Shown here piece after piece: positions 53,345-62,181 of a DNA stretch of 64,000 nucleotides (positions within the stretch are counted from its first letter, which is position 1; each line of letters begins with the position of its first letter). Location: positions 1 to 64,000 of the forward strand of contig CAVAVT010000004.1 of assembly GCA_963592185.1 (NCBI GenBank). The letters are read 5' to 3'. The notes under the pieces were generated by a model, which was not told the DNA's origin, searched no databases, and saw nothing but the letters and a program-made list of their open reading frames with translations. The DNA is from CAVAVT01 sp963592185 (GTDB lineage: Bacteria; Bacillota; Negativicutes; Selenomonadales; Selenomonadaceae). The translations under genes and the position numbers were made by a program.

Positions 53345-55453
53345 TTATTGATTCTGCCGATGATTTGTATAGTATTCCTGAGCATTAATCAGCTCATCCC
53401 CGGGCTGAATCTGCGGCATATAGTAATCCCCATCCGCATCAATATTTCTTGCCTTGGTATTATCAGCCAGTTGCAGCTGAAGCATGTCCAGAATCTCCTG
53501 CTTTAATGCAGAATCCTGTATAGGAGCTGCCACTTCCACACGATTTTCGGTGTTGCGTGTCATCCAGTCAGCTGACGCAATATACATGACCATTTCTTCA
53601 TCTTTTCCAAAACAGAATACCCTTGGATGCTCCAAAAATCTTCCAACTATGCTGCGTATATGGATATTGTCAGTAAGTCCCGGTCTCTCCGGCACCAGAC
53701 AGGTAATACCCCGGACAATCATATCCACCCGGACACCAGCCTGACCAGCATTATACAGCGCATCAATCATCTCACGGTCAGTCAGGGAGTTCATCTTGAG
53801 AAGAATGTATCCTTCCTGTCCGTTTTCAGCCTTTGTAATTTCTCCCTGTATAAGTGCCAGGAGCTGCTTCTTAAGATTTACCGGTGCCACCAGCAGTTTC
53901 TGGTATTCTCCCCAGAGATTGCCGATTCCCATGTTTCTAAAAAACATTGCTCCGTCCCGTCCTATGGTATCATCAGCTGTCAGCAAGGCAAAATCCGTAT
54001 AAAGCTTTGCTGTTTTTGCATTAAAATTACCAGTTCCCACATGGGTAATATATTTAATTCCCTTTTCCTCAGACACACGGTATGTTATCTGACAAAGCTT
54101 GGCATGAACCTTATAACGCTCAAATCCATAAAGAATCTTGCATCCGGCTTCTCTGAGGCCGTTTACCCAGCTAATATTATTTTCCTCGTCAAAACGTGCC
54201 TTAAGCTCCAGAAGCACAGTTACATCCTTGCCGGACTCCGCCGCTACCATAAGATAGTTCATCAGCTTTACATGGCCCTTGCCAACTCTGTATATGGTAA
54301 TGCGGATGGAAAGCACCTTGGGATTATACACCGCTTCCTTCAAAAGTCTCAGCAATATTCCAAAATCATCATATGGATATCTAAGCAGAATATCCCTCTG
54401 CTTAACCAATTCCAAAAGGCTGTCTTCCTCATCCAGCCCAAATTTTTCTTTTGCATCAATAGGTGTATAGGGCGCATAATACAGTTCCTGTTTCAACGTC
54501 TCAGTCATATTGCTTTCAAGACCATAGACATAGTCCAAAGTAAGTGGAACTGACGTGGAAAAAATCTGATTCTTGCTGATTCCATACCTTTCCATCAGGT
54601 AGCTGGCAATAATTGACTTTCCCTGGCTGCGTATCTCAAGCCTTACCGGAGTCAGATGACGGCGCTTTTTAATGGCACTCTTCATAGCCTCCAAATAATC
54701 ACTGTCATCCAATTCCTCATCGTCCAGATTTATTTCGGCACTGCGGGTAATTGCAAATACCGCCTTATCCAGCACTGGATAACCCACAAATATCTGGTCC
54801 ACAAACTCCTCAATGATATCCTCCAACAGTACAAACTCTGTTTTTTCCTTAGAAAGATAGTTGACCCTGTCCAAGCCATCCGGAAGTGGTATGATGCCGA
54901 AAATCATCTTTTTCTTACCCTTCAGAATGGCTGAGATATAAAGTTTCTTGCTGTCAAGATGTGGAAAGGGGTGATGCTTGTCTATAATCTGGGGTGACAG
55001 CACAGGAAGTATGCACTCCTGGAACATTTCCTCCAGCTGGGAATGCTGCTTGGAGGATAAATCATGGATGTTCACATGTCCTATGCCCTTTTCCTTAAGC
55101 TGGCTGCACAGCTGATTGAAAATCATATCCCTCTCTACATAAAGCTCCCGTGTTTTATCAAAAATAGCCCGAAGCTGCTCCCCTGCGGTCATATTGCTCT
55201 TATTATCCCTTTTTTCAGGCTTTACAGCCTCCAATCCCAGCAGACTGCCCACCCGGACCATATAAAATTCATCAAGATTGCTGGTGAAAATTTCGACAAA
55301 TTTCATTCTCTCAAAAAGAGGAACCGTAGTATCATTTGCCTCTTCTAAAACTCTTTTGTTAAATTTCAGCCAGGACAGCTCCCTGTTCTGGGTATATCCT
55401 GTCACAGGGCGTACTTCATCTATTGTATTCACTATATCTATTTTTTCACTCAC
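53345..55453 (-). CDS. ppk1: Polyphosphate kinase PPK1
   Basis: About 702 residues. N domain with NRELSWLKFNKRVLEEA, H domain, and two C domains with the phosphorylated His in YKVHAKLC and the second conserved segment MTRNTENRVEVAAP. Transfers the gamma phosphate of ATP to polyphosphate. The GTG at 55453 has AGGAGG nine bases upstream and overlaps the ppx stop by eight bases; the ATG right after that AGGAGG is too close. Neighbour ppx hydrolyses the same polymer. Confidence 0.95.
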   Translation of the reverse strand: MSEKIDIVNTIDEVRPVTGYTQNRELSWLKFNKRVLEEANDTTVPLFERMKFVEIFTSNLDEFYMVRVGSLLGLEAVKPEKRDNKSNMTAGEQLRAIFDKTRELYVERDMIFNQLCSQLKEKGIGHVNIHDLSSKQHSQLEEMFQECILPVLSPQIIDKHHPFPHLDSKKLYISAILKGKKKMIFGIIPLPDGLDRVNYLSKEKTEFVLLEDIIEEFVDQIFVGYPVLDKAVFAITRSAEINLDDEELDDSDYLEAMKSAIKKRRHLTPVRLEIRSQGKSIIASYLMERYGISKNQIFSTSVPLTLDYVYGLESNMTETLKQELYYAPYTPIDAKEKFGLDEEDSLLELVKQRDILLRYPYDDFGILLRLLKEAVYNPKVLSIRITIYRVGKGHVKLMNYLMVAAESGKDVTVLLELKARFDEENNISWVNGLREAGCKILYGFERYKVHAKLCQITYRVSEEKGIKYITHVGTGNFNAKTAKLYTDFALLTADDTIGRDGAMFFRNMGIGNLWGEYQKLLVAPVNLKKQLLALIQGEITKAENGQEGYILLKMNSLTDREMIDALYNAGQAGVRVDMIVRGITCLVPERPGLTDNIHIRSIVGRFLEHPRVFCFGKDEEMVMYIASADWMTRNTENRVEVAAPIQDSALKQEILDMLQLQLADNTKARNIDADGDYYMPQIQPGDELINAQEYYTNHRQNQ

Positions 55454-56465
55454 GACCCTCATCCTCCTGACATTTTCCTGGCTCTTCAGACTCTGTACCC
55501 TCTTCCAGAAACTCAGGATTTTCCTCTTCATGTACATTTTCATCTGTCTTATCATCCTTAAGCACATAATTATACATAAAGCCTTCTCTGACACCTGTAT
55601 TAGTGACAATTACAGCCTCACTTTTAAACCGCTTGGCTATGGCATAAAGAATGATTAATCCCGGCAGAATTGTCCGTGTACGCTCAGGTACAACATCCAT
55701 CAAGGTATTCAAATTTTTGACCAGCTTGTCTTTGCTGCTTTTATTCTCCAAAGTCTTAATCATGTATCCAATGTGGGAAACAGGAAGTATATTTTCCGCT
55801 GAATCTTCCCCAAACAGGAGCTTGTCCAATTTCAATGCCGCTCTGGCGGTTCCGCCTACGCCGCAGATTAATTTGTATTTGTTGTCCCTTTCAAAACCCT
55901 TCAGGCCATCCAGCCGTGACATAAAATCCTGCTTTATAGCCTTCCGCTCTTCCTTTGTAGGAATTATGCTGCTTACATACTGATTGTAGCTGTTCAGAGA
56001 GCCCTTAGGTATACTGATGGCATTCATCACCAATCGTCCCTTGTAGGAAACCAGCTCCGTACTTCCTCCGCCAATATCCACAAGCAGTCCCTTTTTCACA
56101 TTGCTGGCAATGGTTGCACCCTGGAAGTCAAGCTCCGCTTCTTCACGACCGGACAACACCTGTATATCTATTCCTGTACGGCTAGTGATTGCTGCAATTG
56201 CTTCCTGGCTGTTCTTTACATTTCTAAGTGCTGCTGTAGCAAATACATGCATTTCATAAATATTCAGGTTATGCAGTATATCCTGGAATTCCAGAAGTAC
56301 ATTAATCACACGCTCAATACCAGCATCTGTCATTTTCTTGTCTTTTACATAGGAAGCCAGCCCTACAGTTTCTTTTTTGCTGAACAAAAGTTTCAGCCGG
56401 TCATACTTTACATCATACACATTCATACGTACTGTGTTTGAGCCTACATCCACAATGGTATACAT
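55446..56465 (-). CDS. ppx: Exopolyphosphatase / pppGpp phosphatase (Ppx/GppA family)
   Basis: 339 residues. Actin-like ATPase fold with VDVGSNTVRMNVYDV (phosphate 1), VDIGGGSTELV (phosphate 2, near residue 135) and GLIILYAIA. The C-terminal part beyond residue 310 is an acidic tail of Glu-rich residues. It splits terminal phosphate from polyphosphate or pppGpp. The ATG follows GGAGGG. Separated from phoU by a strong terminator and from ppk by an overlap. Confidence 0.92.
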   Translation of the reverse strand: MYTIVDVGSNTVRMNVYDVKYDRLKLLFSKKETVGLASYVKDKKMTDAGIERVINVLLEFQDILHNLNIYEMHVFATAALRNVKNSQEAIAAITSRTGIDIQVLSGREEAELDFQGATIASNVKKGLLVDIGGGSTELVSYKGRLVMNAISIPKGSLNSYNQYVSSIIPTKEERKAIKQDFMSRLDGLKGFERDNKYKLICGVGGTARAALKLDKLLFGEDSAENILPVSHIGYMIKTLENKSSKDKLVKNLNTLMDVVPERTRTILPGLIILYAIAKRFKSEAVIVTNTGVREGFMYNYVLKDDKTDENVHEEENPEFLEEGTESEEPGKCQEDEGRE

Positions 56466-56492
56466 AAGAAACCCTCCATTTTGTCGTTATTT

Positions 56493-56539
56493 AAAAAATC
56501 TCCCCTCCAATGCATTAATGCACTGGATAGGAGATTTTT
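56493..56539 (-). terminator. Terminator between phoU and ppx
   Basis: AAAAATCTCC (56494-56503) and GGAGATTTTT (56530-56539), with inner TCCA/TGGA and a TGCATTAATGCA core that lengthens the stem. The A-run reads as U-tract on the minus strand. It would end most pst-phoU transcripts and leave ppx-ppk-phoPR on readthrough or a weaker internal promoter. Confidence 0.85.
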
Positions 56540-56569
56540 ACCATATATACCTATCGAAAATTCGATATT

Positions 56570-57214
56570 TTACTCTACAATTTCAATTTCGCCGGTAATA
56601 GAGAATTTTACCCAGCGTGCAATGTTCACAGCATGATCGCCAATACGTTCAAAATATTTATCAATCATGAGCATATCCACAAAGCACTCCGCATCATTGT
56701 CAGATTTCAGCTTTTCAATAAGCTTTTCACGGATATCGCAGAAAAGCTTGTCAACAATATCATCGTACTTGATAACCTCATCTGCCTGCTCAATGTCTTT
56801 GTTCTCAAATGCGTCCAATGCCATATGTACCATGTGCTTTACCTCATCGGAAAGCTCCTGAAAATCCACCTTATCGGCAGCTCTTACAGCGTTTCCAGCT
56901 CCGATAAGCTCAGCGATTTCGCAGGCCTGAATACCGATACGGTCCATATCTGTTACCATTTTAAGCGCTGAAGAAATGGTTCTAAGGTCACGTGCTACAG
57001 GCTGCTGCTGCATCAAAAGCTTAAGACAGATGTTCTCAACCACACGCTCCTGCTGGCTTATCTGGCTCATCATATTGTTCATGGAACGGGCCGCTGCCAC
57101 ATCACTTTCCATAAGGGCTTCAATGGTCCGCTGGATTGTATCCTGACACAGCCCTCCCATATAAATCATTTCTGTTTTTAACAGCTCCAGCTGCTGGTCA
57201 AAATGCGATCTCAT
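56570..57214 (-). CDS. phoU: Phosphate signalling protein PhoU
   Basis: 214 residues, two homologous three-helix bundles. Each has the family metal-site motif: E-x-x-x-D-x-x-x pattern near [15 protein letters not shown] and DVAEKLVDK-like counterpart; recognisable blocks are DMDRIGIQACEIAELI and KYFERIGDHAVNIARW. It links the Pst transporter to PhoR activity and keeps phosphate uptake in check. The ATG overlaps the pstB stop by one base. Confidence 0.95.
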   Translation of the reverse strand: MRSHFDQQLELLKTEMIYMGGLCQDTIQRTIEALMESDVAAARSMNNMMSQISQQERVVENICLKLLMQQQPVARDLRTISSALKMVTDMDRIGIQACEIAELIGAGNAVRAADKVDFQELSDEVKHMVHMALDAFENKDIEQADEVIKYDDIVDKLFCDIREKLIEKLKSDNDAECFVDMLMIDKYFERIGDHAVNIARWVKFSITGEIEIVE

Positions 57215-57969
57215 CAGCCAAACCTCCCTGTAATATAATCCTCAGTTCTCTTATCCTCCGGCATAGAGAACATTTTGTCAGTCTTGCTGAATTCCACCAG
57301 GTCGCCCAGAAGGAAGAACGCACAATAATCCGAAACACGGACCGCCTGCTGCATATTGTGAGTAACCATTACTACAGTGTATTTTTTCTTCAGCTCCACA
57401 GCCAGTTCCTCAATTTTGCCGGTGGAAATAGGATCCAATGCGGAGGTTGACTCATCCATGAGAAGAATGTCCGGCTCTACCGCCAATGCCCTTGCAATAC
57501 AGAGACGTTGCTGCTGTCCGCCGGACATTCCCAGTGCTGAAGCATTGAGCCTGTCCTTAACCTCGTCCCAGATAGCCGCATCCTTCAAGGATTTTTCCAC
57601 AATCTGATCAAGCTTTACCTTGGAAGTGATTCCATGGGTTCTTGGTCCATATGCAATATTGTCATAAATACTCATGGGGAAGGGATTAGCCTTCTGAAAC
57701 ACCATGCCAACACGTTTTCTGAGCCAGGTTACATCAACCTTTGGTGCATAGATATTTTCACCGTTATAAATAATATTTCCGGTAATCTTTACATTTTCCA
57801 CCAAATCATTCATTCGGTTCAGGGTCTTTAAAAATGTGGACTTGCCACAGCCTGAAGGGCCAATCAATGCGGTAATCTGATTCTGGGGAATATCTACATT
57901 GATATCATGAAGGGCATGATGGTCACCATACCACAAGTTTAAATCCTTAACCTTCATTATTGTATCCAT
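57214..57969 (-). CDS. pstB: Phosphate ABC transporter ATP-binding protein
   Basis: About 251 residues. Walker [11 protein letters not shown] near residue 35, Q-loop, ABC signature MSGGQQQRL, Walker B ILLMDEST and the H-loop VMVTHNMQQ. The [21 protein letters not shown] stretch (in part, [10 protein letters not shown]) is specific to PstB. Powers phosphate import with PstA/PstC. Start ATG 57969 with a GGAG six bases upstream. Confidence 0.97.
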   Translation of the reverse strand: MDTIMKVKDLNLWYGDHHALHDINVDIPQNQITALIGPSGCGKSTFLKTLNRMNDLVENVKITGNIIYNGENIYAPKVDVTWLRKRVGMVFQKANPFPMSIYDNIAYGPRTHGITSKVKLDQIVEKSLKDAAIWDEVKDRLNASALGMSGGQQQRLCIARALAVEPDILLMDESTSALDPISTGKIEELAVELKKKYTVVMVTHNMQQAVRVSDYCAFFLLGDLVEFSKTDKMFSMPEDKRTEDYITGRFG

Positions 57970-57993
57970 ACTATACTCCATTCATTCCATATC

Positions 57994-58881
57994 TTAGTTT
58001 TTCAATTTCTTTGCGGCAAAATTAGCAGCAAAGTTCAATAACAGGGTAAGCACCATAAGAATAACCGCTATAGCGAAGGCAACATTTGTTTCTCCACGCT
58101 CGCTGGCATACACATATAGCGCCACTGTCAAGGTTGCTGAAGATGACTGCAGTGCGGTGAAGAAATCGTTCAGCACCAGACCAAAGCCTGCAGTGAAAAG
58201 CAATGCTGCGGATTCGCCTACGATTCTGCCGATGGAAAGGATACATCCTGTAACAATACCATCAATGGCATTTGGAAGTACTACGGTCCTTACCATATGC
58301 CATTTGCTGGAACCCATTGCAAGTGAACCCTCACGATAAGCATTAGGTACAGTCTTGAGACTTTCCTGGGTGGTACGGATAATAACAGGAAGAACCATCA
58401 TTACCAGTGTAAGACCACCGGCAAGAATACCCTGTTTCAGTCCAAACATTTCTGAAAAAAGAACCAGACCTGCAAGACCAAAGATAATTGAAGGGATACC
58501 TGTCAAAGCCTCAGAGGCAAACTCTATAATATTTACCAGCTTTTTATTGCTGGCATATTCTGTAAGATAAATAGCTGCGCCGGTTCCCAGCGGCAATACA
58601 ATAAGCATTGCTACCAAAATGATATACAGTGTGTTCAAGAGGTTTGGAAGTATACCTACTGTCTTACGAACATAACTGCTCTGAGTAGTCAGCAGTTCCC
58701 AGGAAAGATATGGCACGCCTCTGTAGAATATGTACCCAATTAGGAAAGCCAGCAACAGACAGGTCAGAATCGCACTGCCCCAGATAAGTCCTCTTGCAGC
58801 CTTATTCCAAATCATACGCTTGTTGGATATACGCACCGAAGCTGTTTTTGGAGCCTCAACAACATTTTCAACTTCAACCAT
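57994..58881 (-). CDS. pstA: Phosphate ABC transporter permease PstA
   Basis: 295 residues with six membrane segments; a cytoplasmic N-terminus of 25 residues. The EAA loop for contact with PstB reads YREGSLAMGSSKWHMV. PstA pairs with PstC in the membrane. It overlaps the pstC stop by one base (TGATG). Length and topology are standard. Confidence 0.95.
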   Translation of the reverse strand: MVEVENVVEAPKTASVRISNKRMIWNKAARGLIWGSAILTCLLLAFLIGYIFYRGVPYLSWELLTTQSSYVRKTVGILPNLLNTLYIILVAMLIVLPLGTGAAIYLTEYASNKKLVNIIEFASEALTGIPSIIFGLAGLVLFSEMFGLKQGILAGGLTLVMMVLPVIIRTTQESLKTVPNAYREGSLAMGSSKWHMVRTVVLPNAIDGIVTGCILSIGRIVGESAALLFTAGFGLVLNDFFTALQSSSATLTVALYVYASERGETNVAFAIAVILMVLTLLLNFAANFAAKKLKN

Positions 58882-59771
58882 CAGGCAGCCCTCCTTCCCT
58901 TTACAAATACATTAAGGAATACGTTAATCATCATTATGAACAAGAACAATACCAGACCTATGGAGAACAATGCCTGCTGCTGGAGAGAACCTGCAGCTGC
59001 ATATGCCATTTCCGAAGCAATGGCGGTGGTCATAAATCTTACAGAAGTCAGGAGTCCCGGAAGGTTTGCAACGTTACCGGAAACCATGATTATTGCCATG
59101 GCCTCTCCGATTGCACGTCCTACGCCAAGAACCACAGCCGCTGCAATACCGCTTTTTGCTGCCGGAACACTTACTCTGAAGAAGGTTTCCATCTCAGTTG
59201 CACCCAGAGCCATAGAAGCCTCCTCATACTCTCTGGGTACCGCCCGAAGTGCGGTCTCAGATACATTGATAATGGACGGGAGAATCATGATGGTCAGCAC
59301 TACGATTGCTGCCAGAAGTGTAGCTCCCGAAGATAAATCAAACAATTTCTGAATGCCAGGAACAAGTACTATCATTCCCACCAGGCCGTATACCACAGAG
59401 GGTATACCGGCCAGAAGCTCTACAGCGGTGTGAATAACCTTGGCAAACTTAGGTGGTGCGGCCTTGGCTAAAAAGATTGCTGTAAGAAGCCCGATGGGAA
59501 CTCCCAGCAGTACGGCACCTGCGGTGCCGTAAATACTGGTTAATATGAATGGGAGAATCCCGAAGGATGGCTCTGTTGTGGTAGCTGTAGGCTGCCAGGT
59601 AGTTCCAAAAAGGAAGGTACCTATTCCAATTTTCATTATTGCCGGAAGACCTGCAATTACCAGATGAATTGTGATACACAGTACGAAGCCTACCGACACG
59701 ATGCCGCAGAGCAGGAATACAGCGTTGATGCTTTTTTCCGTCAGCTCCTGCCATTTTGTTGTGTTTTTCAT
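58881..59771 (-). CDS. pstC: Phosphate ABC transporter permease PstC
   Basis: 296 residues and six membrane segments. The EAA loop reads YEEASMALGATEMETF; the GTTWQPTATTTEPSFGI segment after TM1 is typical of PstC. 15 bases from the stop of pstS. Confidence 0.95.
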   Translation of the reverse strand: MKNTTKWQELTEKSINAVFLLCGIVSVGFVLCITIHLVIAGLPAIMKIGIGTFLFGTTWQPTATTTEPSFGILPFILTSIYGTAGAVLLGVPIGLLTAIFLAKAAPPKFAKVIHTAVELLAGIPSVVYGLVGMIVLVPGIQKLFDLSSGATLLAAIVVLTIMILPSIINVSETALRAVPREYEEASMALGATEMETFFRVSVPAAKSGIAAAVVLGVGRAIGEAMAIIMVSGNVANLPGLLTSVRFMTTAIASEMAYAAAGSLQQQALFSIGLVLFLFIMMINVFLNVFVKGRRAA

Positions 59772-59786
59772 GGTTCATAAGCTCCT

Positions 59787-60626
59787 TTATTTAGCTGTAG
59801 GTACAGCTCCAGCCTGCAGAATCAGTTCTGCTGCTGCCTTGGATGTCATGTAGTTGAAGAATGTCTTAGCTGCTTCGCTAAGTTCCTTGCCTTCTTTAGT
59901 GATGAGATTGAATGGACGCTGAATTACATAGCTTCCATTTGAAATATTGTCCTCAGTGCATTCCACACCGTTAATCTTCACAACCTTAATGCCCTTCTGA
60001 TTTTCTACAGATGCATAGGATGCGTAGCCGATTGCGCCTTCACTGTTCTTTACAGCTTCGATTACGGCGCCGGTGGAGGTAAGCTCCTGAACAAGCTTGC
60101 ACTTATCCTTTGTCTTAGTAATAGTCTCAAAACCATCACGGGTACCAGAACCAGCCTCACGACCAATAGCTGCTACCTGTCCAGCCTTGCCGCCAACCTT
60201 GCTCCAGTCGTCAATGCTGCCATTAAAGAGTCCAGCAACATCTTCAGTCTTCAAATCATTAATGGGGCTGTTTTCATTGACGATGATTGCAATACCGTCA
60301 AGAGCCACAGTAGTCTCCTTAAGGCCCTTTGCCTTTTCGCTATCCTTCAACGCACGGGAGGAAAGACCAATATCTGTTGAACCTTTGCTTACAGCCTCGA
60401 TACCAGTACCAGATCCTGTTGCATCATAAGTGATTGTTACGCCCCTGTTATCATTCATAAACTGCTCAGACAAGATTCCGATAACCTTCTCCATTGAGGT
60501 TGATCCATTTGTGGAAACCGCTCCGCTCAGACCTGAGTCCTTGCTATCACCGCTTTTGCCGCCACAGCCAGCCAGGGCCAGGCTCATTACCATAATAGAC
60601 ATTGCAATAACTAACAGCTTTTTCAT
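59787..60626 (-). CDS. pstS: Phosphate-binding lipoprotein PstS
   Basis: 279 residues. Lipoprotein signal peptide with lipobox LAGC (Cys at 21). The phosphate-binding pocket is recognised from the STSMEKV and GSGTGIEAV parts, and from AIGREAGSGTRDGFE. Captures phosphate outside the membrane and passes it to PstCA. The first gene of the operon, with an AAGGAGCG site and TTTACA repeats 60-110 bases upstream. Confidence 0.97.
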   Translation of the reverse strand: MKKLLVIAMSIMVMSLALAGCGGKSGDSKDSGLSGAVSTNGSTSMEKVIGILSEQFMNDNRGVTITYDATGSGTGIEAVSKGSTDIGLSSRALKDSEKAKGLKETTVALDGIAIIVNENSPINDLKTEDVAGLFNGSIDDWSKVGGKAGQVAAIGREAGSGTRDGFETITKTKDKCKLVQELTSTGAVIEAVKNSEGAIGYASYASVENQKGIKVVKINGVECTEDNISNGSYVIQRPFNLITKEGKELSEAAKTFFNYMTSKAAAELILQAGAVPTAK

Positions 60627-60680
60627 TTTGTTTGCACGCTCCTTGTAAATAACACATAAAGCTATTTTTTATTTGTCTCC

Positions 60681-60735
60681 ATCTTACTTAGATAATGTAA
60701 AATCCAATATAAGCGTTTTGTAAAATCTCTGTAAA
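60681..60735 (-). promoter_or_regulatory. Pho box and promoter region of pstS
   Basis: On the minus strand TTTACA occurs at 60735-60730, 60724-60719 (11 bases apart) and 60701-60696 (23 bases further). PhoP of Firmicutes binds tandem TTAACA-like hexamers with an 11-bp period, so this is a credible operator. A TAAGAT at 60686-60681 is nine bases beyond the last repeat and could be the -10. Confidence 0.65.
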
Positions 60736-60737
60736 AT

Positions 60738-60934
60738 GAAAAAAAGCACACAAAAACAGCCACCCCATAAGGAGTGGCTGCTTCTGTAATGCTTTCTTGC
60801 ACAATCATGGCACGAAGCGTTATGCCGATTCAACGACATCGTGCCCTAACCCAAATACCCAACCAATACTTAAGCCTAGCACGAACCTACACTTTCCAAC
60901 CAAGAAGTATCAACGCTGCATCCCTGATTGCAGT
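60738..60934 (-). ncRNA. Candidate structured small RNA or leader upstream of pstS (6S-like size)
   Basis: About 195 nt with its own consensus promoter and an intrinsic terminator (CAGCCAC 60757-60763 with GTGGCTG 60774-60780, then T5 and T7 on the minus strand). Minus-strand pairings: CTGCA/TGCAG at the 5' end; CTTCTTG (60907-60901) with CAAGAAAG (60799-60792) as a long-range closing stem; GGCACGA (60845-60839) with TCGTGCC (60815-60809). Alternatives exist: GGCACGA's GCACGA can pair with TCGTGC at 60884-60879, and ATACTT (60910-60905) with AAGTAT (60871-60866), which together would form a pseudoknot. No reading frame of note. The size resembles 6S RNA, but I see no decisive 6S features, nor any riboswitch class I know. 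Confidence 0.6.
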
Positions 60935-60937
60935 TTA

Positions 60938-60966
60938 AATATAGCACTCTATATGTCTACTGTCAA
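60938..60966 (-). promoter_or_regulatory. Consensus promoter of the candidate RNA
   Basis: TTGACA (60961-60966), 17-base spacer, TATATT (60938-60943) on the minus strand. Transcription would start at about 60931-60934. No TTTACA-type Pho repeats lie beside it. Confidence 0.85.
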
Positions 60967-61159
60967 TAGATTTTGCTAATTATTTTGAATTTTTTAAAAA
61001 GAGTAACAACTTTACACTTTTTATAATTAACATCCATTCATATGTAATCTTCCAGTGGACAAATAGACTAATTTTTGTTAAACTAAACCATCAATAAGTT
61101 ATTTAATATATTCGTAAGAGACATTTTTCTTCTACACACAACATTAGGAGGTTTTTATC

Positions 61160-62026
61160 ATGGCAATCCTTGAATTCTCAGGGAACATGCCCTCCCCCTT
61201 CGAGAAAGAGCCGGAGCTGGCTGGAATATATAGCTGGTGTGACGGAAACTACCATCATCGTGTCATGCATATGCATGAAGATTTTATTGAAATAAAATTT
61301 GTCGTTTCTGGAACAGGTCCCAATATTGTAGGCAATGAAATATGCTATCCACAGGCCGGTGACATTGTGATTCACGACAGCAAAGTTCTTCATGACGAAT
61401 CACTGATACTAGGGAGTAATTGTTCAACTTTCTGCTTGACGGTAAGAGGGCTTAAACTTCCCGGACAGCGTGAAAACTCCCTTCTTCCCGAAGGCTCCCG
61501 CCCCATTTTCCCCAGTGGGGCAATGGCTGAGGATTTTCAGTACTTATATCCAGCTGTACAAAAATATGCCTCCATGGAAGGCGGCCTTCCAATTGCTAAT
61601 CAACTTGCTAAAAGTATTGTATACATGGTTTACCTTTTGATTCATCAAAATTATAACAAGATTCAGCAGGAAGACAACCTGATTGTACAACGCATTCTTG
61701 AATACATTAACAACCATTATTCAGAGGATATTACCCTCTCATCCATTGCGGCAGCTGTTCATGCCAACGCCTACTATATAGCCCATCTTTTCAAGCGTGT
61801 CACCAACTACTCCCCTTTGAATTATGTAATACGCCGCAGAATTGGCGAGGCACAGTCCCTGCTTATTTACACAAAGATGGACATAACAGAAATCGCCGCA
61901 GCTGTGGGCTATCCCGACCCAAACTACTTCAGCAGGGTATTCAAAAAAATTACATCTATGTCCCCTAGACGCTACCGTCAGGAATGGATAAATCAGAGCC
62001 ATGCCAGCACCACTCAAAAAAAGTAA
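61160..62026 (+). CDS. AraC-family transcriptional regulator
   Basis: 288 residues. N-terminal cupin-like sensor (HRVMHMHEDFIEIKFVVSG in part, MHEDFIEI; GDIVIHDSKVLHDE) and a C-terminal double HTH of about 100 residues (LSSIAAAVHANAYYIAHLFKR, then DITEIAAAVGYPDPNYFSRVFKK). The ligand is likely a sugar or small molecule but cannot be named. AGGAGG stands eight bases before the ATG. Upstream bases 60967-61159 are AT-rich, with a weak TTGTTA/TTATTT pair as possible promoter. Its likely target is itself or the membrane protein gene 155 bases downstream, beyond a terminator. Confidence 0.88.
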   Translation: MAILEFSGNMPSPFEKEPELAGIYSWCDGNYHHRVMHMHEDFIEIKFVVSGTGPNIVGNEICYPQAGDIVIHDSKVLHDESLILGSNCSTFCLTVRGLKLPGQRENSLLPEGSRPIFPSGAMAEDFQYLYPAVQKYASMEGGLPIANQLAKSIVYMVYLLIHQNYNKIQQEDNLIVQRILEYINNHYSEDITLSSIAAAVHANAYYIAHLFKRVTNYSPLNYVIRRRIGEAQSLLIYTKMDITEIAAAVGYPDPNYFSRVFKKITSMSPRRYRQEWINQSHASTTQKK

Positions 62027-62052
62027 TGAGCAATTTCGTGCTAATTTTCTAA

Positions 62053-62104
62053 ATAAAAAACCGCTCCATGTGGATATTACGCCATTTGGAGCGGTTCTTT
62101 TTTG
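62053..62104 (+). terminator. Terminator of the AraC-family gene
   Basis: AACCGCTCCA (62059-62068) pairs with TGGAGCGGTT (62087-62096) followed by TTCTTTTTT. An A-run at 62053-62060 makes it potentially bidirectional. Confidence 0.9.
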
Positions 62105-62181
62105 CAATTATCTTAAGGAAAATATGCTAAAGCTCTTTTATAATATACACAATATATTAGCTGACATAGGAGGAAATAATA

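Noticed and set aside
60841..60852. Telomere-like CCCTAACCC on the plus strand
   Set aside because: Only one and a half units; it is the complement of the G-runs in the candidate RNA and there is no repeat array.
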